Source: Natronomonas sp. (GTDB lineage: Archaea > Halobacteriota > Halobacteria > Halobacteriales > Haloarculaceae). From it: 5,744 nucleotides of DNA. Below are positions 1 through 5,607 of this stretch, piece after piece. The position numbers and the translations under genes were made by a program. Every line of letters begins with the position of its first letter. Position 1 is the stretch's first letter. The notes under the pieces were generated by a model. The model made no database searches and was not told the origin of the DNA. It saw only the letters and a list, made by a program, of their open reading frames with translations. The stretch lies in contig SLIW01000126.1 of assembly GCA_007135435.1 (NCBI GenBank), forward strand, positions 1 through 5,744, in the 5' to 3' direction.

Positions 1-1
1 G

Positions 2-73
2 GTCCGGGCGCTACGGTGGCTCGATCCGGATCGCGGGACCGTGATCATCCTCGACGACGGTCGATCGGAGTGA
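2..73 (+). CDS. possible 3' end of a plus-strand gene (partial)
   Basis: Reading from base 2 gives 23 codons, ending LDPDRGTVIILDDGRSE and a TGA at 71-73. The translation is acidic, the third positions are mostly G or C, and the sequence becomes less GC-rich soon after the stop, all as expected for the end of a haloarchaeal gene. No domain can be recognised in so short a piece. A competing reading in the next frame (SGRYGGSIRIAGP, stop at 42-44) has similar codon quality, so the frame choice is a judgement based on acidity. Confidence 0.35.
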   Translation, partial: VRALRWLDPDRGTVIILDDGRSE

Positions 74-310
74 GCCGCTGCTTAAGGTACTGCGTCTCGT
101 AAGGACCGAAGATCCACGGCCGCCGTGAGGTTCTTCGGAATCCCCGGCGTAAGACCGATCACTGGCACAGGCGACTACCAGCAATAGGCAGTCGACGGCG
201 CTCGTGTCCAGGTAGTCGGCCGCCGCCGCGACCGGGAAGCTGCGGAGATACCATTCTCCCCCGTTACAAGTAAGTGGATGGTAATGGGCGACAATTGCGA
301 CCATTCAGCG
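74..310. other. intergenic stretch with no supported gene
   Basis: No convincing coding region is seen on either strand. GC falls to about 50 percent in 241-330, against roughly two thirds or more in the genes. A hairpin can be drawn at 249-256/276-283 (TACCATTC with GGATGGTA, one G-T wobble, 19-nt loop), of unknown significance. A 97-codon open frame on the minus strand (304 to 11) is neither acidic nor domain-like. No tRNA or other RNA gene was recognised. Confidence 0.5.
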
Positions 311-323
311 GAAACATTTTACC
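311..323 (+). promoter_or_regulatory. putative BRE/TATA promoter for the phasin-like gene
   Basis: GAAACATTTTACC resembles a haloarchaeal BRE (GAAA) followed by a TATA box (TTTTAC) in an AT-richer island. A start 25-28 bases downstream would fall near 345-347, giving the phasin-like gene a leader of about 200 nt. No better TATA lies nearer to the ATG at 548. A GTG at 345 sits close to the predicted start. Confidence 0.45.
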
Positions 324-408
324 GTGTGGCCGGCGTCGTTTCGCGTGCGACCGGTCGGGTCGAGACGAATCGCGGGATCTGCTCGCCCGCGCGCTGACCT
401 ACCGACGC

Positions 409-474
409 GACCCACGAGATCACCCGGCGTGACCCGCGAAATCACCCGGCGAGACCCACGAGACCACCCACGGC
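409..474 (+). repeat. three-copy 22-bp tandem repeat in the phasin-like gene's leader
   Basis: Three consecutive 22-base units (409-430, 431-452, 453-474) each begin GACCC and follow the pattern GACCC(A/G)CGA(G/A)A(T/C)CACCC. The first two share ATCACCCGGCG and the third is more diverged at its end. The region is poor in T on the coding strand. It lies between the putative promoter and the start codon, so it would be part of the 5' leader RNA. Function is unknown; replication slippage is the simplest origin. Confidence 0.75.
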
Positions 475-509
475 GAACGCGACACGGGATCGCCGGTGAA
501 TCCACACAC

Positions 510-544
510 GAACCATACCCGAACCCATACCAGAACCCACCCCA
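510..544 (+). repeat. C/A-rich ~12-bp tandem repeat before the start codon
   Basis: Three units beginning GAACC (510-520, 521-532, 533-544: GAACCATACCC, GAACCCATACCA, GAACCCACCCCA) run up to within four bases of the ATG at 548. There is no Shine-Dalgarno sequence here. The tract contains only two T residues and almost no G, so the RNA before the start should be unstructured, which could help initiation without a Shine-Dalgarno sequence (inference). Confidence 0.6.
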
Positions 545-547
545 CCC

Positions 548-1564
548 ATGACGAACACCACATCCCCCATCGAGATCCTGTTCCAGACGCAGCGACGCGC
601 CATCGAGGACAGCCGAGAGCTGTTCGAACGCGGGATCGACGTCCAGCAGAACGCCGCCGAGACCCTCGTCGACCGCAGCATGGAGGCCCAGCGGACCGCC
701 CACCGACAGGGTGTCGACGCGTTCCGCCAGCTCCTCCACACCCAGCTCGGCTCCTTCGACGGCTGGTACACCGACGAGATCCGCACGAACGTCGACGACA
801 ACCTCGACGCGGTCGTCGACGCCCAGGAGGACGCCATGGACGAGATCGAGCGGAACGTCCACGCCGTCGTCGAGGAGCTGAACCAGCAGCAACGGGAGCT
901 GTTCTTCGAGTCCCTCGAGGCGTTCCTCCGGGCGCACGAGGAGGCGGAGGCCCAGACCGTCGAGAGCGTCCGGCAGGCCGAATCGGCCGCCCGGACGGTC
1001 CAGGACGAGGCGCGGGAGACCGCCCGGACGGCCCAGGAGAGCGTCGGCGAGGCGACCGAGGCTGCAGCCGACGCGACGGGTACGGTCGTCGAGGAGACCG
1101 CTGACGCCGCCGAGGAGACCGCCGAGACGGCCGCGGCGGCGACCGAGGACGTCGCGGAAGAGACCGCCGACCTCACAGAGGACGTCGCTGAAGAGACAGC
1201 CGAAACCACCGAAGACGTCGCCGAAGAGACAGCTGAAACCACCGAAGACATCGCTGAAGAGACAGCCGAAACCACCGAAGACATCGCTGAAGAGACAGCG
1301 GAGGCGGGACAGGAGGCGGCCGAGGCCGCCGCCGCGGAGGGTGCAGCGGACGAGAGCGAGGACGAGGAGGAGGAGCACCAGCTCGAGGACATCGACGGCC
1401 TCGGCGAGACCTACGCCCAGCGGCTCCACGACGCCGGGATCCAGTCGTTCACCCACCTCGCGCAGGCGGACGCGGAGACGATCGCCGAGGCGGCGGACGT
1501 CTCCGAGGACCGCGCCGAGGGGTGGAGCGAGAAGGCCCGATCGCGGGCCCAGCTCGACGAGTAG
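548..1564 (+). CDS. phasin-like coiled-coil protein with LEA-like 11-mer repeats and C-terminal helix-hairpin-helix
   Basis: This is a 338-residue, very acidic, mostly helical protein with no signal peptide or membrane segment. Residues ~1-135 (start MTNTTSPIEILFQTQRRAIE, then RGIDVQQNAAE and RQGVDAF) resemble haloarchaeal phasins (PhaP), which coat polyhydroxyalkanoate granules. Residues ~155-253 form an 11-residue repeat register; the last five units (199-253) are clear copies of TEDVAEETAET. An acidic linker (264-277) leads to a helix-hairpin-helix at 279-331 (LEDIDGLGETYAQRLHDAGI...), a fold that often binds DNA. The ATG at 548 fits the phasin N-terminus, and the next Met is residue 45. 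It is longer than the ~150-residue PhaP because of the added repeat and HHH. No phaC or phaE is visible nearby, so a PHA role is inferred. It could instead be a general stress or structural protein. Confidence 0.65.
   Translation: MTNTTSPIEILFQTQRRAIEDSRELFERGIDVQQNAAETLVDRSMEAQRTAHRQGVDAFRQLLHTQLGSFDGWYTDEIRTNVDDNLDAVVDAQEDAMDEIERNVHAVVEELNQQQRELFFESLEAFLRAHEEAEAQTVESVRQAESAARTVQDEARETARTAQESVGEATEAAADATGTVVEETADAAEETAETAAAATEDVAEETADLTEDVAEETAETTEDVAEETAETTEDIAEETAETTEDIAEETAEAGQEAAEAAAAEGAADESEDEEEEHQLEDIDGLGETYAQRLHDAGIQSFTHLAQADAETIAEAADVSEDRAEGWSEKARSRAQLDE
1142..1306 (+). repeat. five-copy 33-bp in-frame repeat (11-residue units)
   Basis: Five consecutive 33-base units encode TEDVAEETADL, TEDVAEETAET twice, TEDIAEETAET and TEDIAEETAEA (residues 199-253). 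Units 2-5 are nearly identical in DNA and use GAA, ACA and GCT codons, unlike the GAG, ACC and GCC of the flanking coding sequence. Recent unit duplication would explain this. Confidence 0.9.
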
Positions 1565-1570
1565 CGCCCC

Positions 1571-1615
1571 GCGATCCGACCGACCGCGGTCCGACCGACC
1601 GCGATCCGACCGACC
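1571..1615 (+). repeat. three-copy 15-bp tandem repeat upstream of nucS
   Basis: GCGATCCGACCGACC, GCGGTCCGACCGACC and GCGATCCGACCGACC run head to tail, with one base differing in the middle copy. The middle junction creates a perfect 10-bp palindrome, GACCGCGGTC (1582-1591). The array starts six bases after the upstream stop codon and ends five bases before the nucS TATA box. It therefore occupies the place where an archaeal activator or repressor would bind, but could also be slippage-derived spacer. Confidence 0.9.
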
Positions 1616-1620
1616 GAGTG

Positions 1621-1627
1621 CTTATTT
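1621..1627 (+). promoter_or_regulatory. TATA box of nucS, fitting a leaderless transcript
   Basis: CTTATTT is the only AT-rich heptamer in the gap. It is centred at 1624, 27 bases before the GTG at 1651, the spacing expected between a haloarchaeal TATA box and the transcription start. The mRNA would therefore begin at or next to the start codon, matching the lack of a Shine-Dalgarno sequence. Confidence 0.6.
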
Positions 1628-1650
1628 CGTGACGGTGCCTGCGTGCTCCC

Positions 1651-2484
1651 GTGAGGGACGCCAGCGGAGCCGCCACCGACGAGCCGGACGAGGGCGACTC
1701 GGTTCGCACACGGACGGAACCGGCGCCGAGCGACGCCGCGACGTTCGTTGCCGAGGCGCTCGCCGATGGGGCCCTCGTGACCGTCTTCGGCACGTGTAGG
1801 ATAGTCGACGGTGAGTCTGACGAGGAACGCGACCCAGTAGATCGCCACCTTTTGCTGAAACCCGACGACATCGCGGTGATCCACAGCCTCGGCGAGGGTA
1901 CCGAAGCCGACGGTCGCTACCCAGGAAACGACCTCCGTTGTCGTGTCGAGGACGGCGAGTTGGTGGTCGAGGCCCAGGGAGTGGGCCGAGACGGCCCGGT
2001 GTGCGTCCGCTTCTCGACGGTCGCCCACGTTGCCGCCTTCGGGTCCTCGGGACCCGGAGGCGCCCCAGAGACGGCGTCCGAAGGCGAAGCGGACCCACAT
2101 GCCGGCCGTGGTAGTGATACCGGATCGCCCGCCTTCGCGGCCACGGAGGCGGACCTCAAGGCGCGCATCCTCGACGAGCCCGACCTCGTGGAGGGCGGGT
2201 TCACCCCGCTGGCGACCGAGCGGGAGACGCCTGCCGGCGCCGTCGACGTCTACGGGCGCGACGACGAGGGACGGACGGTCGTCCTGGAGCTGAAGCGCCG
2301 ACGCGCGGGCCCGGACGCCGTCGGCCAGCTCCGGCGCTACGTCGACGCGCTGGAGCGCGACCTCCACGCGGAGGCGGAGATCCGCGGCGTGCTGGTCGCC
2401 CCCTCGGTCACCGAGCGGGCCCGGGCGTTGCTCAACGAGGAGGGCCTGGAGTTCGTCCCGCTGACCCCGACGGGCGGTGGGTGA
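1651..2484 (+). CDS. nucS: NucS/EndoMS-family endonuclease with a diverged N-terminal domain
   Basis: This 277-residue protein belongs to the RecB-like NucS/EndoMS family, archaeal and actinobacterial nucleases that cut both strands at mismatches or process branched DNA with PCNA. The C-terminal nuclease domain (~164-274) is classical: TEADLKARILDEPDLVEGGF, catalytic D199 (AGAVDVYG), E213 and K215 (LELKRRR), and QLRRYVDAL. The N-terminal domain (~28-130) keeps GALVTVFG and DRHLLLKPDD, but the usual PVNW-type pocket before PPG reads EADGRYPG. The interdomain linker (~131-163, G/S/P-rich) looks longer than usual. The start is GTG: an in-frame TGA at 1630-1632 blocks extension and there is no other Met in the frame. 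Residues ~45-110 use less GC-rich codons than the C-terminal half. It is transcribed alone, leaderless. Family membership is sure; mismatch specificity is not. Confidence 0.88.
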   Translation: MRDASGAATDEPDEGDSVRTRTEPAPSDAATFVAEALADGALVTVFGTCRIVDGESDEERDPVDRHLLLKPDDIAVIHSLGEGTEADGRYPGNDLRCRVEDGELVVEAQGVGRDGPVCVRFSTVAHVAAFGSSGPGGAPETASEGEADPHAGRGSDTGSPAFAATEADLKARILDEPDLVEGGFTPLATERETPAGAVDVYGRDDEGRTVVLELKRRRAGPDAVGQLRRYVDALERDLHAEAEIRGVLVAPSVTERARALLNEEGLEFVPLTPTGGG

Positions 2485-2649
2485 GGATAGAAGATATCGG
2501 ACGGCGGTTCGAGTGGCGCGACGCGACCGACGTGAGACGCGAGACGAGCGAGCCGTGAGTCCCCGTGTCGAGACCATCGCCGCTTTCAGCGTGTCTGACG
2601 CCCGAATCCCGGCAGTGTTCCGTAACTACACACGACCGCCCGTCCCAAG

Positions 2650-2661
2650 CGAACTTTTATA
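2650..2661 (+). promoter_or_regulatory. BRE/TATA promoter of the valS leader
   Basis: CGAAC followed by TTTTATA (2655-2661) is the best TATA match in the window. Its centre at 2658 is 28 bases before the ATG at 2686. No other TATA-like sequence lies between here and valS, where T is almost absent, so this is the likely valS promoter with a leader of about 234 nt. The preceding 165 bases after nucS hold no gene or clear terminator. Confidence 0.75.
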
Positions 2662-2685
2662 CGGGGAAGGACCCACCCTCCGGCT

Positions 2686-2721
2686 ATGAGCGCGACCCAG
2701 TCGGTAGTACGTGGGCTGTAG
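2686..2721 (+). CDS. putative 11-codon leader peptide upstream of valS
   Basis: ATG at 2686 opens MSATQSVVRGL, closed by TAG at 2719-2721. The ATG coincides with the transcription start predicted from the TATA box, so it could be read by leaderless initiation. Codons 7 and 8 (2704-2709) are both GTA, the rare valine codon read by the UAC-anticodon tRNA; by eye I find GTA only once in nucS, once at the very end of valS and not in the phasin-like gene. The ORF is in frame with valS, 198 nt before its ATG. A Val-Val pair in a short ORF just before the valine synthetase suggests a sensor of tRNA-Val charging. This is inference: two adjacent Val codons could arise by chance in so short an ORF at a level of a few percent. 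Confidence 0.4.
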   Translation: MSATQSVVRGL

Positions 2722-2764
2722 CCGCGCGTCTCCTCGTCGCGCGACCGAACTCGACGGCTACCGG
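2701..2764 (+). promoter_or_regulatory. candidate competing stems in the valS leader RNA
   Basis: Two stems share one strand. TCGGTAGT (2701-2708, containing most of the Val codons) can pair with GCTACCGG (2757-2764): six Watson-Crick pairs and two G-T wobbles. GTAGCCG (2718-2724, containing the leader stop codon) can pair with CGGCTAC (2755-2761): seven pairs. Both use 2757-2761, so only one can form. An inner CGCG (2725-2728) can pair with CGCG at 2740-2743. Ribosome position on the leader ORF would decide which stem is free. Stems are short and the region is GC-rich, so chance pairing is possible. Confidence 0.35.
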
Positions 2765-2811
2765 GGGGTCTACGCACCCGCGTTCAGGTGAGCGACCGAC
2801 GATACACACAG

Positions 2812-2916
2812 GACACCCGGACAGACAGACGGGACACCCGGACAGACGAACATCGGACCCGGCGAGACGAACACGACACCCGGAGATCCACACAGGAAAC
2901 CAGCGATGGACACAGG
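2812..2916 (+). repeat. degenerate 21-bp tandem repeat in the valS leader
   Basis: Units start at 2812, 2833, 2854, 2875 and more weakly 2896. The first two share GACACCCGGACAGAC exactly; GACACCCGGA recurs at 2875, and unit 2854 reads CGGACCCGGCGAGACGAACA. The tract is A/C/G only, with four T residues in 2791-2919. Twenty-one is a multiple of three, so the valS frame stays open through it ([28 protein letters not shown]). The Arg-rich product and low GC at third positions argue that it is untranslated leader rather than protein. Confidence 0.8.
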
Positions 2917-2919
2917 AAA

Positions 2920-5538
2920 ATGAGCGAGGTTCCAGACAGTTACGACCCGGCGACGATAGAACAGACGTGGCGCGAGACGTGGCTCGATTCGGACGTCTAC
3001 GCCTACGACGACGACCCCGAGCGGCCCGACTACGTCATCGACACCCCGCCGCCCTATCCGACGGGGAACCTGCACATCGGGAACGCGCTGGGGTGGTGCT
3101 ACATGGACTTCGCGGCGCGATACCGGCGGCTGCAGGGCTACGACGTGCTCTTCCCGCAGGGGTGGGACTGCCACGGGCTGCCCACGGAGGTGAAGGTCGA
3201 GGAGAACCGCGAGATCCACCGGACGGACGTCTCCCGCGAGCAGTTCCGCGAGTGGTGCATCGAGCACACCGAGTCCCAGATCGGCGCGATGAAGGATACC
3301 ATGCTCACCCTCGGGTTCTCCCAGGACTGGGACCACGAGTACGTGACGATGGAGCCAGCGTACTGGGGGGAGACCCAGCGGTCGTTCGTCCGGATGGCGG
3401 AGGACGACTACGTCTACCGCGACGAGCACCCGGTCAACTGGTGTCCGCGCTGCGAGACGGCCATCGCCGACGCCGAGGTCGAGACGGAGGACCGCCAGGG
3501 GACGCTCTACTACGTCACCTTCGATGGCGTCGGCAACGAGGACGTGGAGATCGCGACGACGCGGCCGGAGCTCCTGGCCGCCTGCGTCGGGATGGCCGTC
3601 GACCCCGACGACGAGCGCTACGAGGGCCGGATCGGCGACACCTTCGAGGTCCCGCTGTTCGGCCAGGAGGTCGAGCTCCTCGCGGACGACGACGTCGACG
3701 CCGAGTTCGGCACCGGCGCGGTCATGATCTGCACCTTCGGCGACAAGCAGGACGTCGACTGGTGGATCGACCACGACCTCGACCTCCGGGCGGCGTTCAC
3801 CGAGGACGGCCGGCTCAACGAGCTCGCCGGCGAGTTCGAGGGGCTGGCGATCGACGAGGCGAAGGCCGAGATCGCCACCGCCCTCCAGAAGTCGGGCCAC
3901 CTCGTGGACGACGAGCCGACCGAGCAGGCGGTCGGGTGCTGCTGGCGCTGCGACACGCCGATCGAGATCCTCTCGAAGGAGCAGTGGTTCGTCCGGGTCG
4001 ACCAGGAGGAGATCCTCGAGGCCGGCCGCGAGGTGGCGTGGTTCCCGCCGCACATGTACGGTCGCCTCGAGGACTGGACCGAGGGGATGGACTGGGACTG
4101 GGTGGTCTCCCGCCAGCGCGTCTTCGCGACGCCCATCCCGGCGTGGGAGTGTGCCAGCTGCGGCCACGTCGAGGTGGCGAGCGAGGACGACCTCCCGGTG
4201 CAGCCGACCTCCGCGTCGCCCGGGGTGGGGTCGTGCCCCGAGTGCGGCGACGACGACTGGGTCGGCGAGACCGACGTGATGGACACGTGGATGGACTCGT
4301 CCATCTCCCCGCTGATCGTGGCGGGCTGGCCCGAGGAGGCGTTCGAGCCGGTCCAGCTGCGCGAGCAGGGCCACGACATCATCCGCACGTGGGCGTTCTA
4401 CACGATCCTCCGGACGGCCGCGCTCACCGACGAGAAGCCCTGGGAGGACGCCCTCATCAACGGGATGGTCTTCGGCGACGACGGGCACAAGATGTCGAAG
4501 TCGCGGGGGAACTTCGTCCAGCCCGAGGAGGTGGTGGCCGAACACGGCGCCGACGCCTTCCGGCAGGCGATGGCGCTCGGCGGCCAGCCGGGCTCGGACA
4601 TCCAGTTCCAGTGGAAGGAGGTGACGAGCGCCTCCCGCTTCCAGACGAAGGTCTGGAACATCACCAAGTTCGCGGCGGGTCACGTCGACGAGGCCACCAC
4701 CGAGCTCTCCGACCCGGCCTACCGCGACGCGGACCACTGGATCCTGTCGCGGTGTGCGGAGGTCGCCGACGCCGTCGCCGCGGACATGGACGAGTACCGC
4801 TTCGACAGCGCGCTACGCGAGCTGCGCGAGTTCGTCTGGCACGACCTCGCCGACGACTACCTCGAGCTCGTCAAGGGCCGCCTCTACGAGGGTCGGCCGG
4901 GCGAGCGGCGGGCCGCCGAGCACGCCCTGTACACTGCGGTGACCGCCTCGCTGACGATGCTCTCGCCGTTCGCGCCGTTCATCACCGAGGAGGCCTGGAG
5001 CCACCTGCCGACCGAGGGGAGCGTCCACGCCAGCGAGTGGCCGGCGCTCCCGGAGGTCGACCCGGAGGCGGTCCAGCGCGGCGGGCTCGTCGCCGAGATC
5101 GCGGCGGTCGTCCGGGGGTGGAAGTCCGAGGAGGGCAAGCCGCTGAACGCCGAGCTCGACCGCATCGAGGTCTACCTCGACGAGGAGCGCCCGCTGGACA
5201 CCTACGACCTGGCGGACACCGTCAACGGGCCGGTCTACCTCGAGACCGGCACCCCGAACGTGGAGCTGGTCCCGGTGGGCGTCGACATCGAACACAGCGA
5301 GCTCGGACCCGCGTTCCGCGAGCGGGCCGGCGCCGTGGTCGGTCAGCTGGAGGAGGCAGACCCGGCGGAGCTCCAGGCGGCGCTCCGGACGAACGGCCAC
5401 GTGGAGCTGGAGGTCGACGGCGAGACGGTCACCGTCGACGCGGAGATGTTCGAGGTGGTCGAAGAGCAGCGCGCCGAGAGCGGCGAGGAGGTCGTCGTGC
5501 TCGACGCGGGTGAGGTGACCGTTCTGGTATTCGAGTAG
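2920..5538 (+). CDS. valS: valyl-tRNA synthetase (ValRS)
   Basis: This 872-residue cytoplasmic class I aminoacyl-tRNA synthetase attaches valine to tRNA-Val using ATP. The Rossmann catalytic core carries [13 protein letters not shown] (HIGH-type motif, 52-55), [10 protein letters not shown] (81-90, where GLPTE favours ValRS over IleRS) and [11 protein letters not shown] (KMSKS, 524-528). The inserted editing domain, which hydrolyses mischarged Thr-tRNA, spans ~195-335 with TTRPE (213-217) and GTGAVM (264-269). Zinc-type cysteine pairs are C175/C178 with C341/C344, and C411/C414 with C439/C442. The anticodon-binding helical domain follows (~605-745), then a C-terminal domain rich in strands. 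ATG 2920 ([10 protein letters not shown]) matches family N-termini; an in-frame GTG at 2788 would add 44 Arg-rich repeat-derived residues and is unlikely. Only a weak AGGA precedes the ATG. Nothing in the protein looks degraded. Confidence 0.97.
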   Translation: MSEVPDSYDPATIEQTWRETWLDSDVYAYDDDPERPDYVIDTPPPYPTGNLHIGNALGWCYMDFAARYRRLQGYDVLFPQGWDCHGLPTEVKVEENREIHRTDVSREQFREWCIEHTESQIGAMKDTMLTLGFSQDWDHEYVTMEPAYWGETQRSFVRMAEDDYVYRDEHPVNWCPRCETAIADAEVETEDRQGTLYYVTFDGVGNEDVEIATTRPELLAACVGMAVDPDDERYEGRIGDTFEVPLFGQEVELLADDDVDAEFGTGAVMICTFGDKQDVDWWIDHDLDLRAAFTEDGRLNELAGEFEGLAIDEAKAEIATALQKSGHLVDDEPTEQAVGCCWRCDTPIEILSKEQWFVRVDQEEILEAGREVAWFPPHMYGRLEDWTEGMDWDWVVSRQRVFATPIPAWECASCGHVEVASEDDLPVQPTSASPGVGSCPECGDDDWVGETDVMDTWMDSSISPLIVAGWPEEAFEPVQLREQGHDIIRTWAFYTILRTAALTDEKPWEDALINGMVFGDDGHKMSKSRGNFVQPEEVVAEHGADAFRQAMALGGQPGSDIQFQWKEVTSASRFQTKVWNITKFAAGHVDEATTELSDPAYRDADHWILSRCAEVADAVAADMDEYRFDSALRELREFVWHDLADDYLELVKGRLYEGRPGERRAAEHALYTAVTASLTMLSPFAPFITEEAWSHLPTEGSVHASEWPALPEVDPEAVQRGGLVAEIAAVVRGWKSEEGKPLNAELDRIEVYLDEERPLDTYDLADTVNGPVYLETGTPNVELVPVGVDIEHSELGPAFRERAGAVVGQLEEADPAELQAALRTNGHVELEVDGETVTVDAEMFEVVEEQRAESGEEVVVLDAGEVTVLVFE

Positions 5539-5574
5539 GGCGGTTCGGAGTGAGCGAAGCGAGCGAGAACCGCC
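5539..5574 (+). repeat. palindromic intergenic element 1, directly after valS
   Basis: Arms GGCGGTTC (5539-5546) and GAACCGCC (5567-5574) pair perfectly over 8 bp around the 20-base core GGAGTGAGCGAAGCGAGCGA. The core contains the mini-hairpin GCGAAGC (5554-5560). It begins one base after the valS stop codon, so the valS mRNA could end in or beyond this stem-loop. No T tract follows, so it is not a typical archaeal intrinsic terminator. Confidence 0.75.
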
Positions 5575-5580
5575 GAACGA

Positions 5581-5601
5581 ACGGGCGGCGAAGCCGCCCG
5601 T
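5581..5601 (+). repeat. perfect 9-bp hairpin with GAA loop
   Basis: ACGGGCGGC (5581-5589), loop GAA, GCCGCCCGT (5593-5601). The tip again reads GCGAAGC (5588-5594). It is the strongest short hairpin in the window. It may stabilise or mark the 3' end of the valS transcript (inference). Confidence 0.75.
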
Positions 5602-5607
5602 GAGTAG

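Noticed and set aside
11..304. 97-codon minus-strand open frame
   Set aside because: Not acidic, no recognisable domain, no promoter at the right distance from its ATG, and it overlaps the possible plus-strand gene end. Treated as chance.
278..397. 39-codon plus-strand ORF starting at ATG 278
   Set aside because: It runs through the putative TATA box of the phasin-like gene, has no start signal and no typical composition.
1142..1306. Slippage artefact or assembly error in the 33-bp repeat
   Set aside because: The frame is kept through all five units into an intact HHH domain, and units differ by several synonymous changes, so it reads as real coding sequence.
305..1456. Long minus-strand ORFs opposite the phasin-like gene
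   Set aside because: They are antisense shadows: the repeated LFSDVFGGF-type units are the reverse reading of the 33-bp acidic repeat, and high-GC genes keep such frames open.
2718..2764. tRNA-like or T-box-like element in the valS leader
   Set aside because: No cloverleaf, no T-loop consensus and no specifier-loop or antiterminator consensus could be found. Only short competing stems are supported.
2812..2916. CRISPR-like array
   Set aside because: The units are contiguous and degenerate without spacers, so this is a tandem repeat.
2788..2919. GTG 2788 as the valS start, adding 44 residues
   Set aside because: The extension is Arg-rich, repeat-derived and lower in GC at third positions. 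Family N-termini match [10 protein letters not shown] from ATG 2920.
2770..4737. 655-codon minus-strand ORF opposite valS
   Set aside because: Antisense shadow of a GC-rich gene, with no domain pattern.
2565..5513. 982-codon plus-strand frame overlapping valS
   Set aside because: Arg/Gly/Pro-rich out-of-frame reading of valS. The valS frame has complete synthetase motifs and acidic composition.
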